64,000 bases of DNA, taken from contig PGYM01000001.1 of assembly GCA_002839675.1 (NCBI GenBank), positions 610,683 through 674,682 of the forward strand, given 5' to 3'. Numbering within the stretch: position 1 is the stretch's first letter; each line of letters begins with the position of its first letter. The notes beneath the pieces were generated by a model. That model saw only the letters and a program-made list of their open reading frames with translations. It made no database searches and had not been told where the DNA came from. A program made the position numbers and the translations under genes. Origin of the DNA: Methanomicrobiales archaeon HGW-Methanomicrobiales-1 (GTDB lineage Archaea; Halobacteriota; Methanomicrobia; Methanomicrobiales; Methanospirillaceae). Shown here piece after piece: positions 8,438 to 17,991 of the stretch.

Positions 8438-9149
8438 GCCTCAATGTTATCTCACGTATTGCTTCTGACAAAAGATAATGATTGTCAACTGACTTTATGA
8501 GGTGCTGGCATTCAGGTCCGGATATTGCTTTACAGGCACTCGTAATCCGGGGAAGCGCCCGGGTGAGTTCATCAACTATCGTCAGGGTTGCCGACCGGGC
8601 CGTTCGGGAGAGTGGGTTCAGATCGATTGCAATGACTGTTTTTCCCATTTCCACAAGTGCCTCGCACCGGTCCCCGTCTTCAAGGGGAACCAGCACGACA
8701 TCAGCAGAATACATCCCTTCACGCCTGCACCACGCACGGTCATGGGAGAGCGGGAGTAACCGCTCCGCATCTCCGGAAAAAACATCGGATCCTGTCTCGC
8801 GGAGCAGATCTTCGATCTGTTTTACCCGTTCTTCTGTCCTGTGGAACAGGTTTACTTCAACCATCGCCCCACTCGCTTTCTGGAGCGCCGCTATCTGTTC
8901 TCCGGCCAGGGCGGCAGTATTGCCATTCACCGATATAACCGGGTGGCGTGCGGAGATGAGCATTGCTGCGGCAATTCGCTCGGCAAGCCGGGCACTCTCC
9001 GTTGTCCGTTCACCAATCAGGTAATCGAATGCCTCACCTCTTCCATGGGCGGTAAGCCCTTCCCATGAAACAATACCGGTACGGGCGCAACAGGCAAGTT
9101 TTTCACGGGTAACCAGTGAGTGATATCGCGGATGATCCTCAGGAATCAT
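8418..9149 (-). CDS. 4-phosphopantoate--beta-alanine ligase
   Basis: A 243-residue archaeal phosphopantothenate synthetase (COG1701), joining 4-phosphopantoate and beta-alanine with ATP in the archaeal CoA pathway. Family stretches seen are MIPEDHPRYHSL at the start, HGRGEAFDYLIGE near residue 35, ISVNGNTAAL near 73 and VIAIDLNPLSRTA near 170. It follows the pantoate kinase gene with a four-base overlap, which puts consecutive pathway steps together, and coaBC lies just upstream. The short overlap with the clamp-loader gene suggests a common transcript. Confidence 0.92.
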   Translation of the reverse strand: MIPEDHPRYHSLVTREKLACCARTGIVSWEGLTAHGRGEAFDYLIGERTTESARLAERIAAAMLISARHPVISVNGNTAALAGEQIAALQKASGAMVEVNLFHRTEERVKQIEDLLRETGSDVFSGDAERLLPLSHDRAWCRREGMYSADVVLVPLEDGDRCEALVEMGKTVIAIDLNPLSRTARSATLTIVDELTRALPRITSACKAISGPECQHLIKSVDNHYLLSEAIREITLRLGHAMD

Positions 9150-10012
9150 ATTTCTTCACCTGTTATTTCTGGGCCGGTGGGAGATACCCGGAACTCGTAG
9201 ACTTCGCCAAAAGCGGAGAGTACGTGGCGTGCTTTCTTTCCATAAGCAAAAACACCGTTTCCGAGCATGGTCATGCCTACAGGAATATTCTCGTGTTCAC
9301 AAATGTTGAATACTTTTTTTACCTGGTCTGTTATCAATCCGCTTTGCTCTGCGAATTGTCTGGACGCTGTAAAAAATTCACCTGTATCATGGGGAACTAC
9401 TGAAGGAAAAGCTGATGATACCTGTTCCATCTGTGATGGAGAGCCAAGAACGGTTGGCGTATGAATCGGTCCAAAACTTATGGAATACAAGGATTCCGGA
9501 AGATCAAAATTCCGTTCAATCTTCGCATCGATCCCCGGGCCGTGACGGATGACACGCCCGCCACCCTGGGCTGCTGCCACATCGCCAAGCCCGGTCCTGT
9601 GTTCTACCTCAATCTCATGAGAATGGCGGGCAATGTCCCATGGGGTCAGCCCGAGACTGAAGAGGCGGTTTAAGGCTGTGGCGGAAGCAAGCAGTGCTGC
9701 GGCAGAAAGGCCGAATCCTGCACCAATCGGCAGACGGCATTCCGTTGTTATGGATGCAGTCACTCCCAATCGTTCCATGACTGAAGTCATAAGAGGTGAT
9801 TCACGTGCAATTATCGTGGTTGTACCATTCACTGCCCGGTGCATGATAACAACTGACGGGCTATCTGCAGGCATGACCGTTGCGGTCACCCCTTCCGTGA
9901 TGACAATTCCCGCTCCAATACTCCCCGTAGTTAACGATGTGCTCCCGCTTATCTTTTTGAAATAGCCGGATATATGGCCCGGGCAGAATGCTGAAACACT
10001 GTTTGGTCTGAT
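9146..10012 (-). CDS. pantoate kinase, probable ATC start
   Basis: Archaeal GHMP kinase that makes 4-phosphopantoate for CoA. The ATP loop PIGAGFGLSAAA is clear. A canonical start would be the ATG at 9889, or nearby GTG codons, but the frame upstream still reads SVSAFCPGHISGYFKK, matching the conserved pantoate-kinase N-terminus (F-PGHI-GFF). Between the in-frame TAA before this and the conserved block there is no ATG, GTG or TTG; the codon at 10012-10010 is ATC, seven bases after GGAGG, so I place the start there (about 288 residues). A sequencing error or strain-specific mutation in the start codon is the alternative. It overlaps the ligase gene by four bases. Confidence 0.8.
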   Translation of the reverse strand: MRPNSVSAFCPGHISGYFKKISGSTSLTTGSIGAGIVITEGVTATVMPADSPSVVIMHRAVNGTTTIIARESPLMTSVMERLGVTASITTECRLPIGAGFGLSAAALLASATALNRLFSLGLTPWDIARHSHEIEVEHRTGLGDVAAAQGGGRVIRHGPGIDAKIERNFDLPESLYSISFGPIHTPTVLGSPSQMEQVSSAFPSVVPHDTGEFFTASRQFAEQSGLITDQVKKVFNICEHENIPVGMTMLGNGVFAYGKKARHVLSAFGEVYEFRVSPTGPEITGEEI

Positions 10013-10114
10013 GGGAAGCCCTCCTTAGATCTGTGAAATTGTTGGGTGTTTTTCCCTCATTAATGAATCCTGTCAGGAAATGCTGGAAATCTATCGGAAA
10101 TGATCCCTAAAAAT

Positions 10115-10137
10115 TCGCAATCCGCTGGAGATTGCGA
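10115..10137 (-). terminator. hairpin downstream of coaBC
   Basis: Perfect eight-base inverted repeat, TCGCAATC at 10115-10122 and GATTGCGA at 10130-10137, with a seven-base loop. Read on the minus strand it follows coaBC by about 55 bases and is trailed by AATTTTTA. It could end the coaBC transcript or be a processing site before the pantoate kinase gene. Confidence 0.4.
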
Positions 10138-10191
10138 GAAATTTTCCTAGTTGTTGCAGACCTGTTACATGAGATAATTTAATCGAGGGTG

Positions 10192-11337
10192 TTACTGCAA
10201 CATTTTTTCCCAGATGGCGGCTGCGATCTCCTCTTTCGTTCCGCTTACTCTGGATGTATGGCCCTGCATCAGGAGAGTATACTCGCCCTGTTCGCTGTCC
10301 ATGGTTTCCGGTCCATTCACCAGCACCATAGCGATATCCCCCTTTGCAATCATTTCCTTCCCCATTTTTTCCTGGTCCCTTCCCAGTTTGAAGGCAATGA
10401 TCTTTGGTGAATATTTTGTTATCACTTCGTTCAGCAGTTTGGGGAGTGGTGCAAGATCCAGGTTTGCTGGTTTCCCGCTGGGAATTTTACCCTCGATTTT
10501 CCGGGGTGCAAAGTCAGAGATCGCAGCTGCGCTGATGTATAGATCAGCCCCTTTGCCGGCAAAGCAATCGTGAACTGCAATGCGCATCTCTTCGGCAGTT
10601 TCGATGTGCATATTGTTTACGCAGGGAAACGTATCCCGGTGCACAACCGTCACGTCCGCTCCAAGACGGTATGCCTGGAGCGCAAGCGCCCTGCCCATGC
10701 GTCCGCTCGACCGGGTTGTCAGCACGCGGACATCGTCTACCGGTTCCCGGCAGGGGCCGCTGGTGATCAATACCCGTTTTCCTTTGAGTGGTTTTGGCAG
10801 GATTGCCCGTTCGCACCGGAGGACAATCTCTTCGGTATCAGCAATTTTTGCCTTTCCTTCTTCAATCCTGGGTTCCGCACACTCAATTCCCCAGAGCTGC
10901 AGGCGCGCAATATTTTCCACAACTGCCGGGTGACGGTACATGCTGTGATGCATGGCAGGAACGATCACTACCGGTTTTTTACTGCCAATCGCCGTTGTTG
11001 CAAAGGTTGTTACTGTAGTGTCGTCGATTCCGGCAGCAATTTTTCCCAGCGTGTTTGCCGTGCACGGGGCGATGAGCAGCAGGTCCGCACTTCCCTCGTC
11101 CCCGCAATACTGCACGTGTTCTACCATACCGGATATTCGCTGGATGGTCTCGCGTCCGCTGGCGTAAGTGAGTGCGTCCGGGTGGATGATACCGGTTGCC
11201 GCGGGACTCATCACCGGCTGGACCATTGCGCCGCGCCGTCGCAGGGCATGGATGAGTTTTACCGTTTCTACCGCAGCAATACTGCCGGTAACGGCAACAA
11301 TGATCTGCTTTCCGGCAAGGGTTTGTACAAGGGTCAT
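10192..11337 (-). CDS. coaBC: bifunctional phosphopantothenoylcysteine decarboxylase/phosphopantothenate-cysteine ligase
   Basis: A 381-residue two-domain CoA enzyme. The N-terminal flavin-binding decarboxylase half has VAVTGSIAA near residue 14, the histidine in MVEHVQYC and an active-site-type loop PAMHHSMYRHP, where the usual PxMN Asn is His. The C-terminal ligase half begins at KGKRVLITSGPCREPVD and contains TTRSSGRMG and the lysine-containing AFKLGRD. Together with the next two genes this gives four consecutive activities of CoA synthesis. Its ATG overlaps the taw2 stop by four bases. Confidence 0.95.
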   Translation of the reverse strand: MTLVQTLAGKQIIVAVTGSIAAVETVKLIHALRRRGAMVQPVMSPAATGIIHPDALTYASGRETIQRISGMVEHVQYCGDEGSADLLLIAPCTANTLGKIAAGIDDTTVTTFATTAIGSKKPVVIVPAMHHSMYRHPAVVENIARLQLWGIECAEPRIEEGKAKIADTEEIVLRCERAILPKPLKGKRVLITSGPCREPVDDVRVLTTRSSGRMGRALALQAYRLGADVTVVHRDTFPCVNNMHIETAEEMRIAVHDCFAGKGADLYISAAAISDFAPRKIEGKIPSGKPANLDLAPLPKLLNEVITKYSPKIIAFKLGRDQEKMGKEMIAKGDIAMVLVNGPETMDSEQGEYTLLMQGHTSRVSGTKEEIAAAIWEKMLQ

Positions 11338-12212
11338 GCGAGGGTCACGTCCTGCACCACATGCCAGGCATGCGGCCGGTATTTCTTCACTTTATGTACA
11401 CATATGGTGGGAGAAAAACCTGCGCTCTCACAATGTGTTCGGATCTGCTCTTCCACGCTTCCGATACTGTGGACATGGATGGTGCTTCCTGCTTCAGCAT
11501 ACTGCAAGGCAGATGGCAGCATAGTAATTGCATCGAAATGTCCCATGATGATACGCGTATAGGTTCCCGAGAGGAGATCCCGGCAATCGCCAACGGATGC
11601 CGTCACAAGATCGGATAACTCGTTTGCGATGACATTCCGTTTTAAGTAATCGAATGCCACCGGATTGATCTCCATTGCATGGACGAGTGCCCCGCTCCCT
11701 GCAACAGGTAGGGTGAAATAACCGATGCCTGCGAACATGTCAGCCACCCGTTCACGCTGGTTGCTCTTCTGCACCAGTGCTGCCATGCGCAGTTTTTCGG
11801 GTCGGTTTCCCTGCGAAAACATCACTTTGCGGGGATCTAAAAAAAAGCTATACCCGTTCTCCTTGTGCCGGACATCTCCGACCTCTCCCCAGAGCACTTC
11901 AGTAGATGGTGTTCGGGTCACCTCATTGAGCGATTCGATCCAGAGTACGCCTTGTGGGTGGCGGAACCCAACGATCTCTTCAACCTCCGGATGAGTGGGT
12001 CTCTCTCCATGAATCACGGCAATTTCACCGATCATGAAAAATCCTCTTCCGCAATATCGTTGTTTTTCTGGAATCTCCCGGTCGGATGCGGCATCGTCTT
12101 TGACCGGCACCCAGATTGTATCGCCCTCAGCGTAGGGACTCCGGCTCCGGTCGATCCAGTCCTCACCCTGGATCGATTGTACCTTTTCCCTTGGCACCGC
12201 TCTGACGCGCAT
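11334..12212 (-). CDS. Taw2-like tRNA wybutosine aminocarboxypropyltransferase
   Basis: A 292-residue SAM-binding protein of the Trm5/Tyw2 family, modifying G37 of tRNA-Phe on the wyosine path. The Rossmann motif is VADMFAGIGYFTLP near residue 157, followed by HAMEINPVAF. The motif-IV loop reads RIIMGHFDA rather than the NLP or NPP of the Trm5 N1-methyltransferase, which favours the aminocarboxypropyltransferase Taw2 (which uses SAM as a 3-carbon donor). It lies three bases after nmd3 and overlaps coaBC by four, so it belongs to the DUF424-nmd3-taw2-coaBC operon. Confidence 0.8.
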   Translation of the reverse strand: MRVRAVPREKVQSIQGEDWIDRSRSPYAEGDTIWVPVKDDAASDREIPEKQRYCGRGFFMIGEIAVIHGERPTHPEVEEIVGFRHPQGVLWIESLNEVTRTPSTEVLWGEVGDVRHKENGYSFFLDPRKVMFSQGNRPEKLRMAALVQKSNQRERVADMFAGIGYFTLPVAGSGALVHAMEINPVAFDYLKRNVIANELSDLVTASVGDCRDLLSGTYTRIIMGHFDAITMLPSALQYAEAGSTIHVHSIGSVEEQIRTHCESAGFSPTICVHKVKKYRPHAWHVVQDVTLA

Positions 12213-12215
12213 TCC

Positions 12216-13256
12216 TTACCTGACGACTACGATCTGCTCCCCATCGTAGAGAATATTGAGATGGTCCCCCGGTCGGGCACACATCCACGCGAGTTTCTTG
12301 AATTCACGGGTATGGTTTGTGGCCGGATCGAGAATCCCGATCACGTCCTTATCGGAAAAGACCACGAGTGCCTGTCGGGAATCCCGGGAATTGCCTATGA
12401 GACGCTCCACATCATCGTCTTTTATTGCATGGAAATTACCCTCGGCAAGGTCCATCACCCGGATATGATTGGATTCCACGCGCTCCACCTCGGCATACTT
12501 GCCTTTGGACAGTATTACATCGTATTTCTGGAACCGGGGAAACCGCATGGAGTAGGTGATCCGGAAGAGCTGGCGCCCGTTCTTTTCCCCGACCAGTTTT
12601 GGATGGGTGGTGTATCTTCCTCCTAACTGGGCGATAAGTGCCTTGCAGATCAGGACGCCGATATGCTGGGATCCAAGGATGATGTCAATGCCGTCGTGAA
12701 TTTCGTTCATATCCGATATGAAGGAAAGTCGTTCACCGCCAGACTGGAGATTATCTTCCACCTGCTGGGCGATGCTCATGGTCATCTGCATCTCGTACGT
12801 GCTGGGAATCCTGCCGTCCGCGCGTACCTGAACGACTCCTTCATAGTAACTGCCGCTGATCCGGTTGCACCGGTCACACTGCTCTTTATGCCAGACGAGT
12901 TCGACCTTGCAGGAGTCTTCTACAAATTTCTTGTATAACTGTCCCTTGATTACAAGAGATGCCCGCGACCGGTTCTGGCTGATATCGACAATCGAAACAT
13001 CAATGGTTGCATTTTTTACATCCGGGTGCAGGTGCACGGCAGATTTCGCCAGGTCCGGTGCAAGATCAGACCGCTCCTTGGAAGAATCCGTCCAGGTGTT
13101 TCCTACTTTGATAGCACCGCAGCTCGGGCAGTGCGTGCTCAAGGCACGCGGGTCGCAGGTAAACCATTTGGTGCTTCCCACCAGGCAGTCACTGCAAAGC
13201 CCGTCATTTTCCGTTGGCTTGCCACATTTCGGGCAGAATCGATCCTGAATACTCAT
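12216..13256 (-). CDS. NMD3 family ribosome-associated protein
   Basis: Archaeal homologue of the eukaryotic 60S export adaptor Nmd3. The N-terminus carries zinc-ribbon cysteines (FCPKCGKP, LCSDC, HCPSCG) and a further CDRC pair near residue 125, followed by beta-rich domains including the YTTHPKLVGEK segment typical of the family. I place the start at ATG 13256 (MSIQDRFCPKCG), two bases after the DUF424 stop; an ATG 17 codons upstream would read back into that gene. In archaea its role, probably in large-subunit maturation, is inferred by homology. 346 residues. Confidence 0.9.
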   Translation of the reverse strand: MSIQDRFCPKCGKPTENDGLCSDCLVGSTKWFTCDPRALSTHCPSCGAIKVGNTWTDSSKERSDLAPDLAKSAVHLHPDVKNATIDVSIVDISQNRSRASLVIKGQLYKKFVEDSCKVELVWHKEQCDRCNRISGSYYEGVVQVRADGRIPSTYEMQMTMSIAQQVEDNLQSGGERLSFISDMNEIHDGIDIILGSQHIGVLICKALIAQLGGRYTTHPKLVGEKNGRQLFRITYSMRFPRFQKYDVILSKGKYAEVERVESNHIRVMDLAEGNFHAIKDDDVERLIGNSRDSRQALVVFSDKDVIGILDPATNHTREFKKLAWMCARPGDHLNILYDGEQIVVVR

Positions 13257-13258
13257 AG

Positions 13259-13552
13259 TTAAACCTTGTATATTTGTGCGTGCGGCACGTTTCCGATCAT
13301 GATACATTCTGAACGGGTGATAAGCCCCAGAGAGATCGCTACAGAAACCGCACGCTCACCCATAAGATTGATATTTCCCGCTTTTTCCAGTGCAGATCGC
13401 ACTTCTTCCTGGCTAACCTGAGTCGTGCCATAGAATGAATCATGGACTCTCACGGTGAGCTTATCATCGCTGATACTCGTGTTGAGAAGCTCACGGTCGC
13501 AGACCGCAACCACATCCGCCACTCCCGGCGAATGATGAATTTTTATAAACAT
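13259..13552 (-). CDS. DUF424 family protein
   Basis: A 97-residue archaeal protein of the DUF424 family: FIKIHHSPGVADVVAVCDRELL at the start, then GTTQVSQEEV and a late hydrophobic MGERAVSVAISLGLI. The family is widespread in euryarchaea, and its position directly ahead of nmd3 suggests a link to ribosome or translation functions, but I know of no established biochemical role. First gene of the DUF424-nmd3-taw2-coaBC cluster, 45 bases after the TatD-like gene. Confidence 0.85.
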   Translation of the reverse strand: MFIKIHHSPGVADVVAVCDRELLNTSISDDKLTVRVHDSFYGTTQVSQEEVRSALEKAGNINLMGERAVSVAISLGLITRSECIMIGNVPHAQIYKV

Positions 13553-13597
13553 TGTATATTCATTGGGGTGGTGGTATGAAAAAGGTAAGCAGGATAA

Positions 13598-14428
13598 TTA
13601 TCCTACCGTGATTACAACCCCATACACTTTCTCTATTGTTTCGGCATGTATCCGGAAACAGTCATCCTCAGTAATCAGGCCGCTTTTGAGCAGCTTATTC
13701 GTGTACCGGGGCACAGATTTGGGGCCTATCACGGCACCCGGGCGTGAATTTTCATCCATGTAATCACTCTCCATGGTAAACGGTCGTTTCTCGCGTGCCA
13801 GCTGGGATATTGCCTCGTGCTTTGCAATGAGTGATGGGTGAAGGGGCGTATCCGGGGAGCCGTAGTGTTTTACCACCCGCTCCACGGGCACCTTTGAGCG
13901 TTGTGCCATCTCCACGACATCAGCGCAGGGTCCGGTTTCCGCATGGATCTGGAGTGCGCATTTGCATTCAGCAGCGAGATCGAGCGCGTGCGCCAGCACT
14001 TCATTGGATGCAGCAAGGATGTCCGGGTGTACCTCATAGTGCGGTCTCCCGCTCTTGAGAGCAACCGCTTTTCCTTCCTGCACATACCGGGCAGCGCAGT
14101 CAAGTCCGCCTTTCATGACGGTAACTGCCTGTTCCAGGCTCATGCGTTCGGTAAGCCGGCTGATCTCTGCCGGGTGAACTCCAAGGATCGTATGGACTCC
14201 AAGCCCAATCCCCTTTACCATCTCTGCAACCCGCAAGGTTTCATCAAAGACTTTCTGGTAATCGGCACCGCAGGTGGGGTGTACGGAAAGGGACCAGGAC
14301 GGTTTTGAGACCAGAAAGATATGGGTCCCTCCGGCCCTGAGAAAATCTTTAGCGGCTTCTATGCCGCGCCCATTGACCGGATCAAAATGGATATGATCGT
14401 CAGTGATGGGAAATGCCGGTGATTTCAT
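13598..14428 (-). CDS. TatD-like metal-dependent hydrolase (archaeal COG1099 type)
   Basis: A 276-residue TIM-barrel amidohydrolase. Metal ligands visible are the N-terminal DDHIHFD, LGVHPAEI near residue 83, LQIHAETG near 160, VVKHYGSP near 185 and the late acidic MESDYMDE. This archaeal branch of the TatD family is uncharacterised; bacterial TatD is a DNase. The start lies inside the mptD gene (29-base overlap), tying it to the rfcS-mcm-mptD transcript. Confidence 0.8.
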   Translation of the reverse strand: MKSPAFPITDDHIHFDPVNGRGIEAAKDFLRAGGTHIFLVSKPSWSLSVHPTCGADYQKVFDETLRVAEMVKGIGLGVHTILGVHPAEISRLTERMSLEQAVTVMKGGLDCAARYVQEGKAVALKSGRPHYEVHPDILAASNEVLAHALDLAAECKCALQIHAETGPCADVVEMAQRSKVPVERVVKHYGSPDTPLHPSLIAKHEAISQLAREKRPFTMESDYMDENSRPGAVIGPKSVPRYTNKLLKSGLITEDDCFRIHAETIEKVYGVVITVG

Positions 14429-14753
14429 TGCACTCCATAATTTTCATGAGTGGGTACCCGTTTTCGGCAGCAAGTCGGGCGCGGCAGTAGGTAAACCCGA
14501 CGCGGGTGATGATCTCCACATCATACATCAGCCCGGACAATTCACTGTACCCAAACGCATTTTCTGTCATCAGGTCCCGGTTCAGCCGAACGGTGATCTC
14601 TTCGACAAACGGCTGGAGTATTACTGCCTGTTCTATTGCACGTTCAACTGATGCTGCAGAATTCCGTGAAATGGGCGTGCCTACCCACTGGTGGTACAGT
14701 GCTCCCAGCTTAATACCGGCCTCAAAGACGGCTTGTTCCCTGTCAGTTTTCAT
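14400..14753 (-). CDS. mptD: archaeal dihydroneopterin aldolase
   Basis: A 117-residue protein of the archaeal MptD family, which cleaves 7,8-dihydroneopterin to 6-hydroxymethyl-dihydropterin and glycolaldehyde in methanopterin synthesis and is unrelated to bacterial FolB. The family signature is EAGIKLGALYHQWVGTP near residues 11-27, followed by the AIEQAVILQPFV helix. It sits eight bases after mcm, a replication gene, and overlaps the TatD-like gene. Methanopterin carries the one-carbon unit in methanogenesis, so this gene supports a methanogen assignment. Confidence 0.85.
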   Translation of the reverse strand: MKTDREQAVFEAGIKLGALYHQWVGTPISRNSAASVERAIEQAVILQPFVEEITVRLNRDLMTENAFGYSELSGLMYDVEIITRVGFTYCRARLAAENGYPLMKIMECNEITGISHH

Positions 14754-14761
14754 AATCTACC

Positions 14762-16885
14762 TCAGATTAACTGGATGATCCCCGCCTTAGGTTCCATTGC
14801 CTCACCATGGCGCAGGAGCATGTCAATGCCATCTCTTACTTTGTCCCGGCTGAATCCTTTGGATGAAACTGCCTCAATCACCTGATCGATGGGGGCGCGC
14901 CGGCCTTCCCCACCGATGTCACGGATCGCATCCTTGATTACCCGGACAATATCCCTCTTCTCTTTGGAAATGCCCGTAGTGACTTTGTCAATATCGAATG
15001 TACCGGTCTTTGCATCGTAGGCAACCTGTCGCAGGCAGGCGTCAACGATATGGACGACCCGTTCTGCATCGCCAATCTCGATGGTGTTCGAGAGCCGGAT
15101 ACGGGCACTGGCCTCGGCAAGCCGGACCAGGGCTTCGAGTTGTCGTGCCGTTACCGGGACTGCTTTGTTGGGTTCGGCAAGTCCCCTGAGACGGAGATAG
15201 TACCCGATAAGTGCTTCCTTTGCCTCAGGGGAGAGCATAGGAAAACAGGTGCGTTTGGCATAGGCGATATATTTCCTGAACAGGGTGGGGTCAACATCCG
15301 GCATCACCGGCTTGAGCTGCTGGAGAATATACTCCTGGGTGACGCCGGGAATGGGGGATTTCTTATGCTGGGCGATCAGTTCCCCGACGCTGTGTGTTTT
15401 GATGATGTGTTCAGCAATGGCAAGGTCCCGCTTCTGTTCGGGCTGATCGGTCATGATAAAGATCAGGTCAAACCGCGAAAGCAGGGACGGGGGCATATTG
15501 ATCTGGTCGGCGATATCGCCAAACATATCGAATCGCCCATATTTCGGGTTTGCCGCACCGAGGAGTGCACAGCGTGTCTTGAGTGTCGCCGTTATGCCCG
15601 CCTTTGCAATGCTGACCGTCTGCTGCTCCATGGCTTCATGCAGGGCGGAGCGATCATCCTTGCTCATCTTGTCCATCTCATCGACTGCGGCCACACCCAT
15701 GTCGGCAAGGACAAGCGCTCCTGCTTCAAGGGTCCATCGCCCTTCGCCAAATTCATCCTTGACTGCTGCTGCTGTCAGCCCGGCAGAGGTTGAGGACTGG
15801 CCGCTCGTATAGATGGCACGGGGAGAGAGCTTTACCACATACCTGAGCAGCTGACTTTTTGCGATACCGGGATCTCCGATTAGCAGGACATGGATATCTC
15901 CCCTGAGCCGGCTCCCGTCGGGCATCTCTTTAGCAATCCCTCCGAATAGCTGCAGGACAATTGCCTGTTTCACATCTTCGCTGCCATAGATGGTGGGGGC
16001 AACGGAGTGCGTGATCATCCGGTAGATCATCGGGTCTTTGCTCAGGGCGAGAATTTCGTTTTCCGCTTCCTCGCTGATCTCGACTTCCTCGAACTCTTTC
16101 TCAGCGATCTCGATGGAATTGCATTCCAGAAATATATCAAAGACGGTACTTTTCTCGCCTTTGACTACCCGCTGCATTGAGCGGAGGATGCCGTTGATGA
16201 TGACCCGGTCTCCCGGGGAGACCTTTCCCGAGAGATCATCGGTCACATCGATGTCCAGGGTCTGCGGTTGTTCGCCCCCCCTGAGCCCTTCAGGGGATTC
16301 CTGGATCCTGAGTTTCTGCGAGTCAACAAACTTCGAACGTTTGGGCAGCAGTTCGAGTTTCTTGAACGTACACCCATCGGTAGCACACCCGTCGGGTTCG
16401 ATGAATTTCCCGTACTTCTGTTTCCTGACCGTGAAATGGCCTGCAGGGCATTTGAAAACGGCTTCAACCACGCGCGGGCGGACTTCGGTCGTTTTCCGCA
16501 GGATACCTTCTGCTGAGACAAACGTATTGATATCATCCGACCTGATGTTCCGGATAGCGATTTTTTTCGGGAGATTGGTGAAACGGATGTTGATGCCTTT
16601 GGGCTCTTTGCCGTCCTTTATCCGGATGAGCTGGCCGCTTTTTATCGCTTCCCCGACATCTTCTAAAACTTTCCCGGGATTTTCGAGAAGCTCGTCGGCC
16701 ATCGCGATACCGGCTTTGCCGAACCGCTCAACCTCGCGGTAATCGATATAGAGCGAGCGCTTATGGGGATATTCCCGCGAGATCTCGCCGAGTTCTTTTT
16801 TATACCGGGTTTTGAGCAGCCGGCTCCAGTCCCCGGTCCGGTCCGATTCCTGGAGATCTGGTGTTTTGTCCATCCACAGCCTCAC
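14762..16885 (-). CDS. mcm: replicative DNA helicase MCM
   Basis: A 707-residue minichromosome maintenance helicase. The N-terminal domain (1-250) carries a zinc site made of C-x3-H (CPAGH) and C-x4-C (CATDGC) around residues 146-171. The AAA+ core has Walker [13 protein letters not shown] at 334-345, Walker B with AAVDEMDKM about 60 residues later and the arginine finger LLSRFD. The C-terminal 70 residues form a winged helix. No intein is present. It overlaps the upstream clamp-loader gene by four bases, joining two replication factors in one operon. Confidence 0.96.
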   Translation of the reverse strand: MRLWMDKTPDLQESDRTGDWSRLLKTRYKKELGEISREYPHKRSLYIDYREVERFGKAGIAMADELLENPGKVLEDVGEAIKSGQLIRIKDGKEPKGINIRFTNLPKKIAIRNIRSDDINTFVSAEGILRKTTEVRPRVVEAVFKCPAGHFTVRKQKYGKFIEPDGCATDGCTFKKLELLPKRSKFVDSQKLRIQESPEGLRGGEQPQTLDIDVTDDLSGKVSPGDRVIINGILRSMQRVVKGEKSTVFDIFLECNSIEIAEKEFEEVEISEEAENEILALSKDPMIYRMITHSVAPTIYGSEDVKQAIVLQLFGGIAKEMPDGSRLRGDIHVLLIGDPGIAKSQLLRYVVKLSPRAIYTSGQSSTSAGLTAAAVKDEFGEGRWTLEAGALVLADMGVAAVDEMDKMSKDDRSALHEAMEQQTVSIAKAGITATLKTRCALLGAANPKYGRFDMFGDIADQINMPPSLLSRFDLIFIMTDQPEQKRDLAIAEHIIKTHSVGELIAQHKKSPIPGVTQEYILQQLKPVMPDVDPTLFRKYIAYAKRTCFPMLSPEAKEALIGYYLRLRGLAEPNKAVPVTARQLEALVRLAEASARIRLSNTIEIGDAERVVHIVDACLRQVAYDAKTGTFDIDKVTTGISKEKRDIVRVIKDAIRDIGGEGRRAPIDQVIEAVSSKGFSRDKVRDGIDMLLRHGEAMEPKAGIIQLI

Positions 16886-17850
16886 TGGTTCTTCTGGGCG
16901 GTGAGCACAAACCGTGCAATGAGCGCCTCTAACTGAATATCGCTGTTCGCACCTTCAGAAATCCGGAAATCTGTTTCGCCGATATGGTCTATCAACTGTA
17001 CTTTTAAGTTCCGGTTCATATCCCGTTTGACCAGTGCCCGGTAACACTGGTTGATCAATTCGTTGGGGGCGATACCGCGATCGTGCAGCAGCTGGTGAAG
17101 AACCGATTCGGCAGCGTCAAAGTCGCTGTTAAGGGAAAGATCCAGCAGTTCATTGATCTCATCCGGACGCGCGGTGGAGGTGATCGCATAGATCATCTTC
17201 TCATCGATTGTAGCGCTGATGATTGCCCCGCCCTGAAGCGCGTTGATTGCTTTGCGCATATCGCCCTGGGCAATGTACACGATCGCATCCATTGCCCCGG
17301 AAGTGATACTGAGTCCTTCCTTGCCGGCAATTCTCCGGACTTCCTCTTTTACCGCATCTGCGCCCAGCGGTTTGAACCGGTAAATGGCACACCTGCTCTG
17401 GATGGGATCAATGATCTTTGAGGAATAGTTGCACGAGAGGATGAACCGGCAGGTCTGGGCATAGGTTTCCATCGTCCTTCTCAGGGCAGACTGCGCATCG
17501 GTGGTCAGGGCATCGGCTTCGTCGAGGAACAGGATCTTGAATGTAGCATCCCCGAGCGGCGTGGTGCGGGCAAACTGCTTGATCTGGTTGCGCACCACAT
17601 CGATCCCGCGCTCATCAGAAGCGTTCATCTCGCGGAAGTTCATCTGCCAGGAATCCTTGAAAAATTCCCGGGCCAGTGTGACTGCCGCAGTGGTTTTACC
17701 CACACCGGCACTTCCCGTGAACAGGAGGTGGGGGAGATTGCCGCTCTTTACGTATGATGACAACCGTTCCACGATCTCATCCTGGCCGACGATATCGGCG
17801 AGTCGGGACGGGCGGTATTTTTCTATCCAGATGGTGTGGCTCTCCTCCAT
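16882..17850 (-). CDS. rfcS: replication factor C small subunit
   Basis: A 322-residue canonical clamp-loader small subunit that opens PCNA with ATP. RFC box [16 protein letters not shown], Walker A GSAGVGKT (46-53), intact Walker B FLDEAD (108-113), sensor SCNYSSKII and SRC finger are all present. First gene of the long minus-strand run and co-transcribed with mcm. Compare the second, altered paralogue at 7436-8437; the two probably assemble with a large subunit encoded elsewhere. Confidence 0.95.
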   Translation of the reverse strand: MEESHTIWIEKYRPSRLADIVGQDEIVERLSSYVKSGNLPHLLFTGSAGVGKTTAAVTLAREFFKDSWQMNFREMNASDERGIDVVRNQIKQFARTTPLGDATFKILFLDEADALTTDAQSALRRTMETYAQTCRFILSCNYSSKIIDPIQSRCAIYRFKPLGADAVKEEVRRIAGKEGLSITSGAMDAIVYIAQGDMRKAINALQGGAIISATIDEKMIYAITSTARPDEINELLDLSLNSDFDAAESVLHQLLHDRGIAPNELINQCYRALVKRDMNRNLKVQLIDHIGETDFRISEGANSDIQLEALIARFVLTAQKNQ

Positions 17851-17991
17851 GGGTGTCCTCTCTTCTGCTGGTAATGTTATGGTGATGTATTGTATTTTTT
17901 ATGGTTATACTCATTTTCATGCATGGGGAAAACGATTCTATCTTTTTATGAATGTCATAATGTTTATCATAATGGTTTTGAAATTACTCTC

